Assembly (NCBI RefSeq): GCF_002904335.1
Contig: NZ_PPHF01000030.1
Coordinates: forward strand, 463,915-527,914
Source of the DNA: Amycolatopsis sp. CA-126428
Lineage (GTDB): Bacteria > Actinomycetota > Actinomycetes > Mycobacteriales > Pseudonocardiaceae
Reading direction: 5' to 3'
DNA length: 64,000 nt
In this document: one piece after another, positions 1 to 10,178 of the stretch
How the letters are laid out: each line of letters begins with the position of its first letter
Numbering within the stretch: the first letter of the stretch is position 1
The notes under the pieces: generated by a model
What the model saw: only the letters and a program-made list of their open reading frames with translations
What the model was told of the DNA's origin: nothing
Database searches by the model: none
Translations under genes and position numbers: made by a program

Positions 1-80
1 GTCGTCAGGCTCACACATCCAGGTTACGACAGCGTAGGTTCTCCCGCGGTGCTCAAGTCACACGCCTCACACCGGGTGCG

Positions 81-86
81 TAGGCT
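81..86 (+). promoter_or_regulatory. -10 element of a leaderless promoter for uppS
   Basis: TAGGCT fits the actinobacterial -10 pattern TANNNT. It ends 8 nt before the GTG start and there is no Shine-Dalgarno sequence between them, so transcription probably begins at or next to the start codon. The first 80 bases of the window hold nothing else I can support. Confidence 0.55.
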
Positions 87-94
87 GACTCGAC

Positions 95-871
95 GTGAGT
101 GTTCGCTCCTTCTTGTCCGACGTCGTGTACAGCGCCTACGGCAGGCGCCTCATCCAGCAGGCCGCCGGGCGGCATCCCCGGCACATCGCCATCATGCTCG
201 ACGGCAACCGCCGGTGGGCTCGTGAAGCGGGCTTCGCGGACGTTTCGGACGGCCACCGCGCCGGGGCGAAGAAGATCGCGGACTTCCTGAGCTGGTGCCA
301 GGAGGCCGACGTCGAGGTCGTCACCATGTGGCTGCTGTCCACCGACAACCTCAACCGCGACCCGGACGAGCTCACGCCGCTGCTGAAGATCATCACCGAC
401 GTCACCGACGAGCTCGCCGCCCCCGGCACGGCGTGGCGGCTGCGGATCGTCGGCGCGCTCGACCTGCTGCCCGCCGAGGTCGCCAAGCGCCTCAGCGAAG
501 CCGCCGCCCGGAGCGAAGGGCGCAGCGGGATGGAGGTCAACATCGCGGTCGGTTACGGCGGGCGCCAGGAAATCGCGGACGCCGTGCGCAAGCTGCTGCG
601 GCAGCACGCCGACGAGGGAACGTCCATTCACGAGCTGGCGAAGATCCTCGACGTCGACCACATCTCCGAGCACCTCTACACCTCAGGCCAGCCGGACCCG
701 GACCTCATCATCCGCACGTCGGGCGAGCAACGGCTCTCCGGCTTCCTGCTGTGGCAGTCCGCGCACTCGGAGTTCTGGTTCACCGAGGCCTACTGGCCCG
801 CCTTCCGCCGGGTCGACTTCCTCCGTGCCATCCGCGACTACGCCTGGCGGCACCGCCGGTTCGGCTCCTAG
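95..871 (+). CDS. uppS: Short-chain cis-prenyltransferase (isoprenyl transferase, UppS family)
   Basis: A 258-residue member of the undecaprenyl-diphosphate synthase family, which condenses isopentenyl diphosphate onto an allylic diphosphate in cis configuration to make polyprenyl carriers for cell-wall synthesis. The N-terminal motif MLDGNRRWA (catalytic Asp36) and the C-terminal RTSGEQRLSGFLLWQ block (Arg207 onward, substrate diphosphate and dimer Glu region) are intact. Length and position near phoH2, fum, glpX, xse and ispH match M. tuberculosis Rv1086, a Z,E-farnesyl diphosphate synthase, rather than the long-chain enzyme Rv2361c. Product chain length is therefore an inference from synteny. 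The GTG start is supported by a TANNNT box 8 nt upstream; no ribosome binding site is visible. A weak hairpin (898-916) follows the stop codon. Confidence 0.9.
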   Translation: MSVRSFLSDVVYSAYGRRLIQQAAGRHPRHIAIMLDGNRRWAREAGFADVSDGHRAGAKKIADFLSWCQEADVEVVTMWLLSTDNLNRDPDELTPLLKIITDVTDELAAPGTAWRLRIVGALDLLPAEVAKRLSEAAARSEGRSGMEVNIAVGYGGRQEIADAVRKLLRQHADEGTSIHELAKILDVDHISEHLYTSGQPDPDLIIRTSGEQRLSGFLLWQSAHSEFWFTEAYWPAFRRVDFLRAIRDYAWRHRRFGS

Positions 872-897
872 ACACCGGAAAAACCGCTGGTCAGCAG

Positions 898-1222
898 CCC
901 TGAATGACACTCAGGGTGGATTTCGGGCGACCGACGGTGAGGTGACGATCTGGCGAATCACCGTGTTGGCTCCCTGCGCGACGCCGGATTCGTGGGTACC
1001 TTCCGAGGTGAGGGCGCGCGTTCCGTGCGGGTCCTCGCGGGAGGCCCTGGTCGTGGCGGTGATCGAGGGGGCGGCACAGCCGCCCACGAGACGCTCGAGG
1101 GGGCCGGCACCCGGCCCTCGTGGCCGCACCACCTGACGCAGGAGGTCAGGAGGAGTGGTCCAGCCAGGGAGGTGCCCGGCCCAGCGAGTGCGGGCGTGAG
1201 GTGCACACGCCCTCGAGGGAGA
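898..1222 (+). ncRNA. Structured untranslated leader upstream of phoH2
   Basis: This 350-base gap between uppS and phoH2 carries a run of inverted repeats: CCCTGA/TCAGGG (898-916, possibly the uppS terminator), CGGTGA/TCACCG (935-963), a perfect GGGCGGC-ACA-GCCGCCC hairpin (1069-1085), CGAGGG-CCGG with its complement (1096-1120) and CCTGAC/GTCAGG (1132-1150). It ends at GAGGGAG, the likely ribosome binding site of phoH2. Stem density suggests a structured 5' leader. It matches no riboswitch class that I recognise. Mycobacterial phoH2 genes are known to be preceded by a small antitoxin-like gene; I see no convincing coding potential here. Confidence 0.4.
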
Positions 1223-1229
1223 TGCCGTC

Positions 1230-2624
1230 GTGACTGCGCAGCGTTTGCCCCGTAAGGCCTCTGGCCGCTCTTCGACCGGTGCCGTTCCTGGCCCGGAGAA
1301 AGTCTCGACCTCGCCCGAATTCCAGCAGCACATGTACGTGCTCGACACGTCGGTCCTCCTTTCGGACCCGTGGGCGGTCACTCGGTTCGCCGAGCACGCT
1401 GTCGTGCTTCCGCTGGTCGTCATCAGTGAACTGGAGGCGAAGCGCCACCACCCGGAGCTCGGCTGGTTCGCCCGGGAATCCCTGCGCATGCTCGACGACC
1501 TGCGCCGGCAGTACGGCAGGCTCGACGCGCCGCTCCCCATCGGGGACCACGGCGGCACGCTGCAGGTGGAGCTGAACCACTCGGACCCGTCGGTGCTCCC
1601 GTCCGGGTTCCGGACCGACTCCAACGACCACCGCATCCTCGCCTGCGCGCTGAACCTGGCGGCGGAGAACGCGGCGGTCACGCTGGTGACCAAGGACATC
1701 CCGCTGCGGGTCAAGGCCGGGGCCGTCGGTCTCGAGGCGGACGAGTACCGCGCGCAGGAAGTGACGCCGTCCGGCTGGACCGGCATGGCGGACGTCGACG
1801 TCGAGCAGGACGTGCTCGACACGCTGTTCGGCGGCAGCACCGTCGACCCGGTCGAATACGGCATGGACGAGCTCGCCGAGCTGCCCTGCCACACCGGGCT
1901 GCGGCTGCTCGCGGGCAGCTCCAGCGCGCTCGGGCGGATCACGGCGGACAAGCGCATCCGGCTGGTCCGGGGCGACCGCGAGGCGTTCGGCCTGCACGGC
2001 CGCAGCGCCGAGCAGCGCGTCGCGCTCGACCTGCTGCTCGACTCCGACGTCGGCATCGTTTCGCTGGGCGGCCGGGCCGGCACCGGCAAGTCGGCGCTCG
2101 CCCTGTGCGCCGGCCTCGAGGCGGTGATGGAACGCCGTCAGCACCGCAAGGTCGTGGTGTTCCGGCCGGTCTACGCGGTCGGCGGCCAGGACCTCGGCTA
2201 CCTGCCCGGGTCCGAGAGCGAGAAGATGCAGCCGTGGGCGCAGGCGGTGTTCGACACCCTCGGCGCGCTGGTCAGCCAGGACGTCCTCGACGAGGTCTTC
2301 GACCGCGGCATGCTCGAGGTGCTCCCGCTGACCCACATCCGCGGCCGGTCGCTGCACGACACGTTCGTGATCGTGGACGAGGCGCAGTCGCTGGAGCGCA
2401 ACGTCCTGCTCACGGTGCTTTCGCGGCTCGGCACGGCGTCCCGGGTGGTGCTCACGCACGACGTCGCCCAGCGGGACAACCTGCGCGTCGGACGGCACGA
2501 CGGCGTCTCGGCGGTGATCGAGAAGCTCAAGGGCCACCCGCTGTTCGCGCACGTCACGCTGACGCGCTCGGAGCGGTCGCCGATCGCCGCCCTGGTCACC
2601 GAGATGCTGGAGGACCACGGCTGA
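1230..2624 (+). CDS. phoH2: PhoH2: PIN-domain ribonuclease fused to PhoH-type ATPase/RNA helicase
   Basis: 464 residues. The N-terminal PIN domain begins at [12 protein letters not shown] with metal-binding Asp39; the C-terminal half is a PhoH ATPase with Walker [10 protein letters not shown] (Lys287) and Walker B VIVDEAQS (Asp383-Glu384). Members of this family from mycobacteria unwind and cleave RNA in an ATP-dependent manner, so a role in RNA turnover or stress response is expected. Homologous to M. tuberculosis Rv1095, in the same neighbourhood. The GTG start follows GAGGGAG. It is transcribed alone, behind a structured leader and before a 46-bp palindrome that probably ends transcription. 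Confidence 0.9.
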   Translation: MTAQRLPRKASGRSSTGAVPGPEKVSTSPEFQQHMYVLDTSVLLSDPWAVTRFAEHAVVLPLVVISELEAKRHHPELGWFARESLRMLDDLRRQYGRLDAPLPIGDHGGTLQVELNHSDPSVLPSGFRTDSNDHRILACALNLAAENAAVTLVTKDIPLRVKAGAVGLEADEYRAQEVTPSGWTGMADVDVEQDVLDTLFGGSTVDPVEYGMDELAELPCHTGLRLLAGSSSALGRITADKRIRLVRGDREAFGLHGRSAEQRVALDLLLDSDVGIVSLGGRAGTGKSALALCAGLEAVMERRQHRKVVVFRPVYAVGGQDLGYLPGSESEKMQPWAQAVFDTLGALVSQDVLDEVFDRGMLEVLPLTHIRGRSLHDTFVIVDEAQSLERNVLLTVLSRLGTASRVVLTHDVAQRDNLRVGRHDGVSAVIEKLKGHPLFAHVTLTRSERSPIAALVTEMLEDHG

Positions 2625-2634
2625 CGCTCTGCCC

Positions 2635-2682
2635 GGTCGTGAGTGTTTAGGCGGGTTCTAACCCGCCTAAACACTCACGACC
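2635..2682. terminator. 46-bp palindromic element, copy 1 (terminator-like)
   Basis: A near-perfect palindrome with 23-bp arms around CT: GTCGTGAGTGTTTAGGCG and its complement. It lies 10 bp after phoH2 and could terminate transcription from either side. The ends (GTCGTGAGTG and CACTCACGAC) and the CGGGTT/AACCC centre are shared with elements at 5888, 38267 and 55171, while the middle of the stem differs but still pairs. No T-tract follows. Confidence 0.85.
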
Positions 2683-2785
2683 TGGACCACCGTGCCCGGC
2701 AAGCGTTTTCGCGGTTGTCAGGCTTCCGGTGAAAAACCCGCTCGGCCGCTATGCGGTCGCTCCGGAGCTGGGCATAGTTGGCCGG

Positions 2786-5700
2786 ATGGGGCCCGAAAAC
2801 CTTTCTCGTCGTGAGCTTCTCGTCCGAAGTGGCGCAGCCGCTGCCGCCCTGACCGTGGCCGGGGCGGGGGTGGCCGAGGCCGAACCGGACGTGCTGCCGG
2901 ACGCCGGGCGCGACGGCGTCGTGCTGCGGGAAGGCACGAACATGTCCGCCGCGCTGTCACCGGACGGCCGGTGGATCGCGGTCGACCTGGTCACCGGGAT
3001 CTGGGTGCTGCCCGCCGGCGGCGGTCGCGCCCGCCGGCTCACCGACGACCTCCAGGACGCCACGCTCCCCAGCTGGTCGCCGGACGGCCGCCGGATCGCG
3101 TTCCAGTCCTACCGCGACGGCAACTTCCACCTGTACGTCATCGACGTCGCCGGCGGTGCGCCCCGCAAGCTCACCAGCGGGCGGTTCGACCACCGGGAGC
3201 CCGTGTTCTCGCCGGACGGCACCAAGCTCGCCTTCAGCAGCGACCGCGACGGCAGTTACGGCATCCACCTGCTGGACGTCGCTTCCGGCGCGATCAGCAC
3301 GGTGGTGTCCACCCCGGACGAAGAGGCGTCGCCGCGGTGGTCGGCCGACGGCACGAAGATCGTCTTCACGGTGAACGACGCCGCCATCGACGTCGTCACC
3401 GTGGCCACCGGCGCCCGCACGCGCCTGGTCACCGCGACCGGCACCGACAAGTTCTACGGTCCCGCGTTCGGTCCCGGCGGGCAGCCCGGCTACCTGCGGC
3501 TGCGGGGCGCCGAAGCGGACCTCATGCTCGGCGAGGAGCAGCTGACCAAGGGCGAGGACGTCTTCGGCTTCGCCGCGAACTGGTCCGGGTCCGCCGTGCT
3601 CTACACCGCCGACGGGCACCTCCGGCGGCGCGAACGGTCCGGCGCCGTCAAGGACATCCCGTTCGAAGCAAGCGTGTCCACGGCACCGCGTGCCTACCGG
3701 AGGCGGGTCCGTGACTTGGACTCGGCCGCGCCGAAGCCCGTCCGGGGCATCGCCGGACCGGTGGTCTCCCGGGACGGCAAGCGGATCGCGTTCCGGGCCC
3801 TCAACGCGATCTACGTCGTCGCGGCCGGCGGTGGCCGGCCGCAGCGGCTGATCGGCGACGGCTACTTCAGCTCCGACCCGGACTTCCACCCGGACGGGAC
3901 GAAGCTGCTCTACACGAGCGACCGGCTCGGCACCGCCGACCTGTGGCTGCGCGACCTCGGCACCGGCAAGGACACCGTGCTCACCCAGCTGGCGGGCGCC
4001 CAGGTCGCGCCGCGGTGGTCGCCGGACGGCGGCCGGGTGGCCTACGCCGACCAGGACGGCGCCACGTGGATCCTCGACGTCGCCTCGAACAAGGCCCAGC
4101 AGGTCACGCCGCCGCTGTTCATGCCGGGCCGTCCCACCTGGTCGCCCGACGGGTCGGTCCTCGCACTGGCCGCGGTCAAGCCGTACTCGAAGCGCTACCG
4201 CGAAGGCACGAGCCAGATCCTCACGGTCGACCTCAAGACCCAGGAACTCCGCTACGCCGAGCCGATGCCGTTCCGGTCGCTCGCCACCCGCGGCGACGAC
4301 GGTCCACTGTGGTCGCCCGACGGCCGGTACCTCGCGTTCACGGTCGAGAGCGTCGCCTGGATCGCCCCCGTCGACGGCTCCGGACGGCTGATCGGTACGC
4401 CGAGGCAGGTCACCCACGAAGTCACCGATTCCCTGGCTTGGCAGGGGAACGACACGCTCGTGTACCTGTCGAAGGGGCAGCTCAAGGCCCAGAAGATCAC
4501 CGGCGGCGAGCCGCGCACGATCCGGCTCGACTTCACCTGGGCCCGCCCGCGCCCGCCGCACCCGACCGTCATCCACGTCGGCGCGGCGTGGGACGGCGTC
4601 GCCCGGACGCTGCGGCGCGACGTCGACATCGTCGTCGCCGGCGGCCGGATCGCCGACGTCCGGCCGCACCGGGCCGCACCGGGGACCGTCGACGCGCACG
4701 ACCTGACCGCCATGCCCGGCCTCGTCGACATCCACAACCACTGGCACCTGCGCGGCCGGCAGTGGGGTGACCGGCAGGGCAGGCTGTGGCTGTCCTACGG
4801 CATCACCACCACCCGCTCGCCCGGCGACCCGGTGTACCAGATGCTGGAGACGCGCGAGGCCCTGGAATCCGGAAACCGCGTCGGCCCAAGGTACTTCGGC
4901 ACCGGGGAAGCCATCGACGGCTCCCGGATCTACTACAACTTCATGCGGCCGACCCTGTCGCCCGAGCAGCTGAACCTGGAGCTGTCCCGCGCGGTCGAGC
5001 TCGAGTACGACATGATCAAGACGTACGTCCGGCTTCCGGTGGCCTACCAGCAAGCGGTGATCCGGGCCGCGCACCGGGCGGGCATCCCGCTGTCGTCGCA
5101 CTACCTGTACCCGGCGGCGAACATCGGCATGGACGCGATGGAGCACACCGGTGCCACCAACCGGCTCGGGTACTCGCACACCGTCAGCCGGATCGGCCGG
5201 TCCTACCAGGACGCGATCGCCCTGTTCACGCGCTCGGGGATGTCGATCACGCCGACGTTGTTCACCTCCAGGGCGCTGTACGCGGACGACAAGTCGCTCG
5301 TGACCGACGAGCGCACCGAGGTCCTGTTCCCGCCGTGGGAGTACCAGCTGCTCAAGACCACGGCGGACACCGCGGGCAACCCGGAGAACGCCTACCTCCG
5401 CCAGGTCCTCGCCGGGAACGTCGACATGGTGCTGCGGATCCACCGCGCGGGCGGGTTCGTGGTCACGGGTACGGACTCCCCGCTGGACAACGTGGCCGTC
5501 TCCACCCACCAGAACCTGCGGGCCATGGTCGCGTTCGGGTTCACGCCGTACGAGGCGCTCACCACCGCCACCCGCAACCCGGCGCGGTGGCTGGGGCTCG
5601 AGGACCGGATCGGGGTGCTCAAGCCCGGTGCGTACGCCGATCTGTCGCTCGTCAGCGGCAACCCGTTGCAGGACATCAAGGCGGCCGCGAACGTCCGCAG

Positions 5701-5869
5701 CGTGCTGGTCGGCGGGGTGCCGCACACGGTCGGCGAGTTGCTCGCGCCCTATCGGAACCAGCCGGAGCAGCGGGCGGCCACCGAGGTGGCGCCCGCGGCC
5801 CGGTCGGCGGAGAAGCAGCACTGGTGGCACGTTCCGGAGTGGTCGGAACACGTCTGCTGCGCGGGCTGA
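2786..5869 (+). CDS. Tat-exported beta-propeller/amidohydrolase fusion
   Basis: 1027 residues. A twin-arginine signal (SRRELLVRSG followed by an Ala-rich stretch and AEA) predicts export. Residues about 55-600 contain repeated WSPDG/FSPDGTKL units typical of TolB/PD40 beta-propellers. The C-terminal part is an amidohydrolase with the metal-binding HNHWH cluster (His650, His652) and the late TGTDSPLDN motif of this superfamily. The combination resembles secreted metal-dependent peptidases or hydrolases of the imidazolonepropionase/prolidase type; the substrate cannot be read from sequence. I chose the ATG before the Tat motif, preceded 7 nt upstream by CATAGT; an upstream in-frame start at 2729 would put 19 extra residues before the signal. 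It stands alone between two copies of the 46-bp palindrome. Confidence 0.82.
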   Translation: MGPENLSRRELLVRSGAAAAALTVAGAGVAEAEPDVLPDAGRDGVVLREGTNMSAALSPDGRWIAVDLVTGIWVLPAGGGRARRLTDDLQDATLPSWSPDGRRIAFQSYRDGNFHLYVIDVAGGAPRKLTSGRFDHREPVFSPDGTKLAFSSDRDGSYGIHLLDVASGAISTVVSTPDEEASPRWSADGTKIVFTVNDAAIDVVTVATGARTRLVTATGTDKFYGPAFGPGGQPGYLRLRGAEADLMLGEEQLTKGEDVFGFAANWSGSAVLYTADGHLRRRERSGAVKDIPFEASVSTAPRAYRRRVRDLDSAAPKPVRGIAGPVVSRDGKRIAFRALNAIYVVAAGGGRPQRLIGDGYFSSDPDFHPDGTKLLYTSDRLGTADLWLRDLGTGKDTVLTQLAGAQVAPRWSPDGGRVAYADQDGATWILDVASNKAQQVTPPLFMPGRPTWSPDGSVLALAAVKPYSKRYREGTSQILTVDLKTQELRYAEPMPFRSLATRGDDGPLWSPDGRYLAFTVESVAWIAPVDGSGRLIGTPRQVTHEVTDSLAWQGNDTLVYLSKGQLKAQKITGGEPRTIRLDFTWARPRPPHPTVIHVGAAWDGVARTLRRDVDIVVAGGRIADVRPHRAAPGTVDAHDLTAMPGLVDIHNHWHLRGRQWGDRQGRLWLSYGITTTRSPGDPVYQMLETREALESGNRVGPRYFGTGEAIDGSRIYYNFMRPTLSPEQLNLELSRAVELEYDMIKTYVRLPVAYQQAVIRAAHRAGIPLSSHYLYPAANIGMDAMEHTGATNRLGYSHTVSRIGRSYQDAIALFTRSGMSITPTLFTSRALYADDKSLVTDERTEVLFPPWEYQLLKTTADTAGNPENAYLRQVLAGNVDMVLRIHRAGGFVVTGTDSPLDNVAVSTHQNLRAMVAFGFTPYEALTTATRNPARWLGLEDRIGVLKPGAYADLSLVSGNPLQDIKAAANVRSVLVGGVPHTVGELLAPYRNQPEQRAATEVAPAARSAEKQHWWHVPEWSEHVCCAG

Positions 5870-5887
5870 ACAAGTCTGCCGCGGCTT

Positions 5888-5933
5888 GTCGTGAGTGGTA
5901 ATGCGGGTTAGAACCCTCATTACCACTCACGAC
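5888..5933. terminator. 46-bp palindromic element, copy 2
   Basis: GTCGTGAGTGGTAATG pairs with CATTACCACTCACGAC, with CGGGTT/AACCC at the centre and one C/T mismatch. It sits between the amidohydrolase and the convergent guaB1, so it can serve both as a bidirectional terminator. The 20 bases before it (from the amidohydrolase stop codon) are almost identical to those before copy 4 at 55171. Confidence 0.85.
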
Positions 5934-5938
5934 CGTGG

Positions 5939-7883
<1,945 letters not shown>

Positions 7884-7890
<7 letters not shown>

Positions 7891-8252
7891 CGACCGTCGG
7901 GGTCGCGGTCATCGCGGCGGTGGCGTCGCCGGCCGGGGTGACGCTGGGGGCGCTGGTCGAGCCGCTGAAGCTCAACGCGGCCCGGCGGGCGAAGCTGCGG
8001 CAGGACCGCGCCGACCGCTGCGCCGGGCTGATCGAGGCCGCCACGCGCGCTCGCAAGCACATCGTCGACATCAACGTGATCCACCGCCGCAGGTCGCTCG
8101 AGAAACTCGACGAGAAACAGGACGAGAGCAACGCGCAGCGGGAGATCGAATTCGAGGACGGGTACTACACCGCGCGCACCGACATGCGCGCGTTCTACGG
8201 GCTACTCGTGATGAGCGGGTTCGCCCTCATCGCCCGGAAGCACATCTCCTAA
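7884..8252 (+). CDS. Conserved hypothetical protein with one N-terminal hydrophobic segment
   Basis: 122 residues. A hydrophobic stretch (LTTVGVAVIAAVASPAGVTLGALV) is followed by a basic, helical region rich in Arg, Lys and Glu and a second hydrophobic patch near the end. I do not recognise the family. The GTG start overlaps the DUF309 stop, which favours translational coupling. Its last four bases overlap the end of the convergent hydrolase gene. Confidence 0.55.
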
Positions 8253-8872
8253 GGCTGGTCCCAGCCGTCCGAAGCCGCCTTCTCGGCGCCGATCGTCGTG
8301 CCCTCGCCGTGTCCGGTGTGGACCTTTGTCGCCTCCGGGAGCGCGAACAGCTTCTCGCGGATGGAGTGCACGATCGTGGGATAGTCCGAATAGGACCGGC
8401 CGGTGGCGCCGGGGCCGCCGTGGAACAGCGTGTCGCCGGTGAACACCACGCCCAGTTCCGCCGCGTACAGGCACACCGCGCCGGGCGCGTGCCCCGGCGT
8501 GTGGATGACGCGGAGCTCGGTGCCGGCGATGGTGAGCACCTGACCGTCGGCCAGTTCGCCGTCCGGGGCGCGGTCCGGGTGGGTCAGGTTCCAGACGACC
8601 CGGTCGTCCGGGTGCAGCAGGATCGGCGCGCCGGTCGCGGCGGCGAGTTCCGGGGCGGCGTTGACGTGGTCGTTGTGCGCGTGGGTGCAGACGATCGCGG
8701 CCAGTTTCCGGTCGCCCACGACGTTTTCGATCGCCTTCGCGTCGTGGGCCGCGTCGATCACGATCACTTCCGCGTCGTCGCCCACGAGCCAGACGTTGTT
8801 GTCGACGTCCCAGCTGCCCCCGTCGAGCTGGAAGACGCCGGAGGTCACCAGGTTCTGCACGATCGCCGTCAT
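8249..8872 (-). CDS. Metallo-beta-lactamase-fold hydrolase (glyoxalase II-like)
   Basis: 207 residues with the zinc motif THAHNDH and further ligands in HTPGHAPGAVCLY and FTGDTLFHGGPG, ending in GHGEGTT. The pattern is that of the glyoxalase II/persulfide-dioxygenase branch of the superfamily, which hydrolyses thioesters or related small thiol conjugates. In a mycothiol producer the natural thiol could be mycothiol, which is inference. The ATG is placed 7 nt after TAGGGT on the minus strand; upstream in-frame starts are possible but would cover this promoter box. Confidence 0.82.
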   Translation of the reverse strand: MTAIVQNLVTSGVFQLDGGSWDVDNNVWLVGDDAEVIVIDAAHDAKAIENVVGDRKLAAIVCTHAHNDHVNAAPELAAATGAPILLHPDDRVVWNLTHPDRAPDGELADGQVLTIAGTELRVIHTPGHAPGAVCLYAAELGVVFTGDTLFHGGPGATGRSYSDYPTIVHSIREKLFALPEATKVHTGHGEGTTIGAEKAASDGWDQP

Positions 8873-8879
8873 GCGCCCG

Positions 8880-8885
8880 ACCCTA
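8880..8885 (-). promoter_or_regulatory. -10 element of leaderless promoter for the MBL-fold hydrolase
   Basis: TAGGGT on the minus strand, 7 nt before the ATG and without a ribosome binding site. It is 35 bp from the oppositely directed reductase promoter. Confidence 0.5.
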
Positions 8886-8908
8886 GTGGTCATTCGATCG
8901 GCCGACGA

Positions 8909-8953
8909 CATACCGGCGGTATGCTACCGTCGAGTCATCTTACTGTGAGTAAG
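8909..8953 (+). promoter_or_regulatory. Promoter with two palindromic operators upstream of the OYE-family reductase
   Basis: CATACC-GGC-GGTATG (8909-8923) is a perfect inverted repeat overlapping the -10 box TATGCT (8920-8925). A second perfect one, CTTACT-GTG-AGTAAG (8939-8953), lies just after the expected transcription start. The sizes and spacing are typical of TetR- or MarR-type operators. No regulator gene is adjacent. Confidence 0.55.
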
Positions 8954-8969
8954 TTCGAGAGGTGGCGCG

Positions 8970-10178
8970 ATGACCCTCCTGGCGGAGCCGGTGAAGCTGC
9001 GGTGCGGCGCGGTGCTGCCCAACCGCCTGGTGAAGTCGGCGCTGAGCGAGCAGCTCGGCGACCGCCGCAACGCGCCCACCCGCGAACTCGCGCAGCTGTA
9101 CCGGACTTGGGCCCGCGGCGGCGCGGGCGCGTTGATCACCGGGAACGTCATGGTCGACCCCGCCGCGCTCGGCGAGCCGCGCAACGTGGCCGCGACGCCG
9201 GATCCGGCGGTCTACCGGCCGTGGGCCGGCGCGGTCGAGGGCACGGACACGCGGCTGTGGGTGCAGCTGAACCACCCCGGCCGGCAGAGCCCGCGGTACC
9301 TTTCGCGCCAGCCCGTCGCGCCGTCCGTGGTGCCCTTCGGCAATCGAGGCGTCCGTACCGCCTTCGCCGTCCCTCGGGCCCTGACCGGCGAAGAGATCGA
9401 AGCGATCATCGAACGCTTCGGCGTCGCGGCGCGCACGTTCGTCGAAGCGGGCTTCACGGGCGTGCAGATCCATGGCGCCCACGGCTACCTGGTCTCGCAG
9501 TTCCTCTCCCCGCTGACGAACCGGCGGACCGACGCCTGGGGCGGCGACGCGGTGCGCCGCCGCCGGTTCCTGCTCGAGGTGGTCCGGCGGGTGCGCGCAG
9601 CGGTCGGCGACGCCGTGCCGGTGTCGGTCAAGCTCAACAGCGCGGACTTCCAGCGCGGCGGCTTCACCGAGGACGAGTCCCTGGAGGTCGTGCGCGAACT
9701 CGGCGAGGCCGGGCTGGACCTGCTGGAAGTCTCCGGCGGCACGTACGAGAAGGCCGCGATGATGGGCTCCGGGCGCGCGAGCACCCAGGCCCGCGAAGCG
9801 TACTTCCTGGACTACGCGGCGAAAGCGCGTGAAGTCTCCGACGTTCCCCTGATGGTCACCGGCGGGTTCGCGTCACCGGACGGAATGGCCAACGCGCTGC
9901 GCTCGGGCGAGGTCGACGTGATCGGGCTCGGCCGCCCGCTGGTCGCCGACCCCGGCCTGCCCGCCCGGCTGCTCGCCGGCGAGGACGTCCGCGCCGAGCG
10001 GCTGTGCCCCAAGACCGGGATCCGGCTGGCCGACAGCCTTCTGGAGATCCAGTGGCACACCCGGCAGATGCACCGGATCGCCGCGGGCAAGCCGGTCGAC
10101 CGGCGCGGCGCGCTCCCGACGCTGGTGCAGGCCGGACTCACCGACGGGATCAACGCCTTCCGCCGCGTCCGCGGTTAG
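8970..10178 (+). CDS. NADH:flavin oxidoreductase (old yellow enzyme family)
   Basis: 402 residues with the FMN-binding TIM barrel of old yellow enzymes. Recognisable blocks are the N-terminal LPNRLVKSALSEQLG, the substrate/flavin region GVQIHGAHGYLVSQFLSPLTNRRTDAWGG, and the phosphate-binding MVTGGFASPDGMANALRSGEVDVIGLGRPLVADP. It lacks the C-terminal iron-sulfur/FAD extension of 2,4-dienoyl-CoA reductase. These enzymes reduce activated C=C bonds with NAD(P)H. The gene is monocistronic behind a promoter with two palindromes, suggesting induction by a small ligand. Its stop overlaps that of the convergent Pr6Pr gene by 4 bp. Confidence 0.87.
   Translation: MTLLAEPVKLRCGAVLPNRLVKSALSEQLGDRRNAPTRELAQLYRTWARGGAGALITGNVMVDPAALGEPRNVAATPDPAVYRPWAGAVEGTDTRLWVQLNHPGRQSPRYLSRQPVAPSVVPFGNRGVRTAFAVPRALTGEEIEAIIERFGVAARTFVEAGFTGVQIHGAHGYLVSQFLSPLTNRRTDAWGGDAVRRRRFLLEVVRRVRAAVGDAVPVSVKLNSADFQRGGFTEDESLEVVRELGEAGLDLLEVSGGTYEKAAMMGSGRASTQAREAYFLDYAAKAREVSDVPLMVTGGFASPDGMANALRSGEVDVIGLGRPLVADPGLPARLLAGEDVRAERLCPKTGIRLADSLLEIQWHTRQMHRIAAGKPVDRRGALPTLVQAGLTDGINAFRRVRG

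Noticed and set aside
898..1222. A c-di-AMP (ydaO-type) or other known riboswitch before phoH2
   Set aside because: None of the conserved blocks of the classes I know could be found; described only as a structured leader.
992..1255. An 87-codon open frame overlapping the start of phoH2, in the position of the mycobacterial antitoxin gene
   Set aside because: Its product is Arg/Gly/Pro low-complexity, it coincides with several strong hairpins, and it has no convincing ribosome binding site. It looks like a chance frame in structured GC-rich DNA.
2957..5926. A 989-codon frame antisense to the amidohydrolase gene
   Set aside because: It mirrors the codon bias of the real gene on the other strand; the product is Arg/Val/Asp-rich with no domain, while the sense strand has clear motifs.
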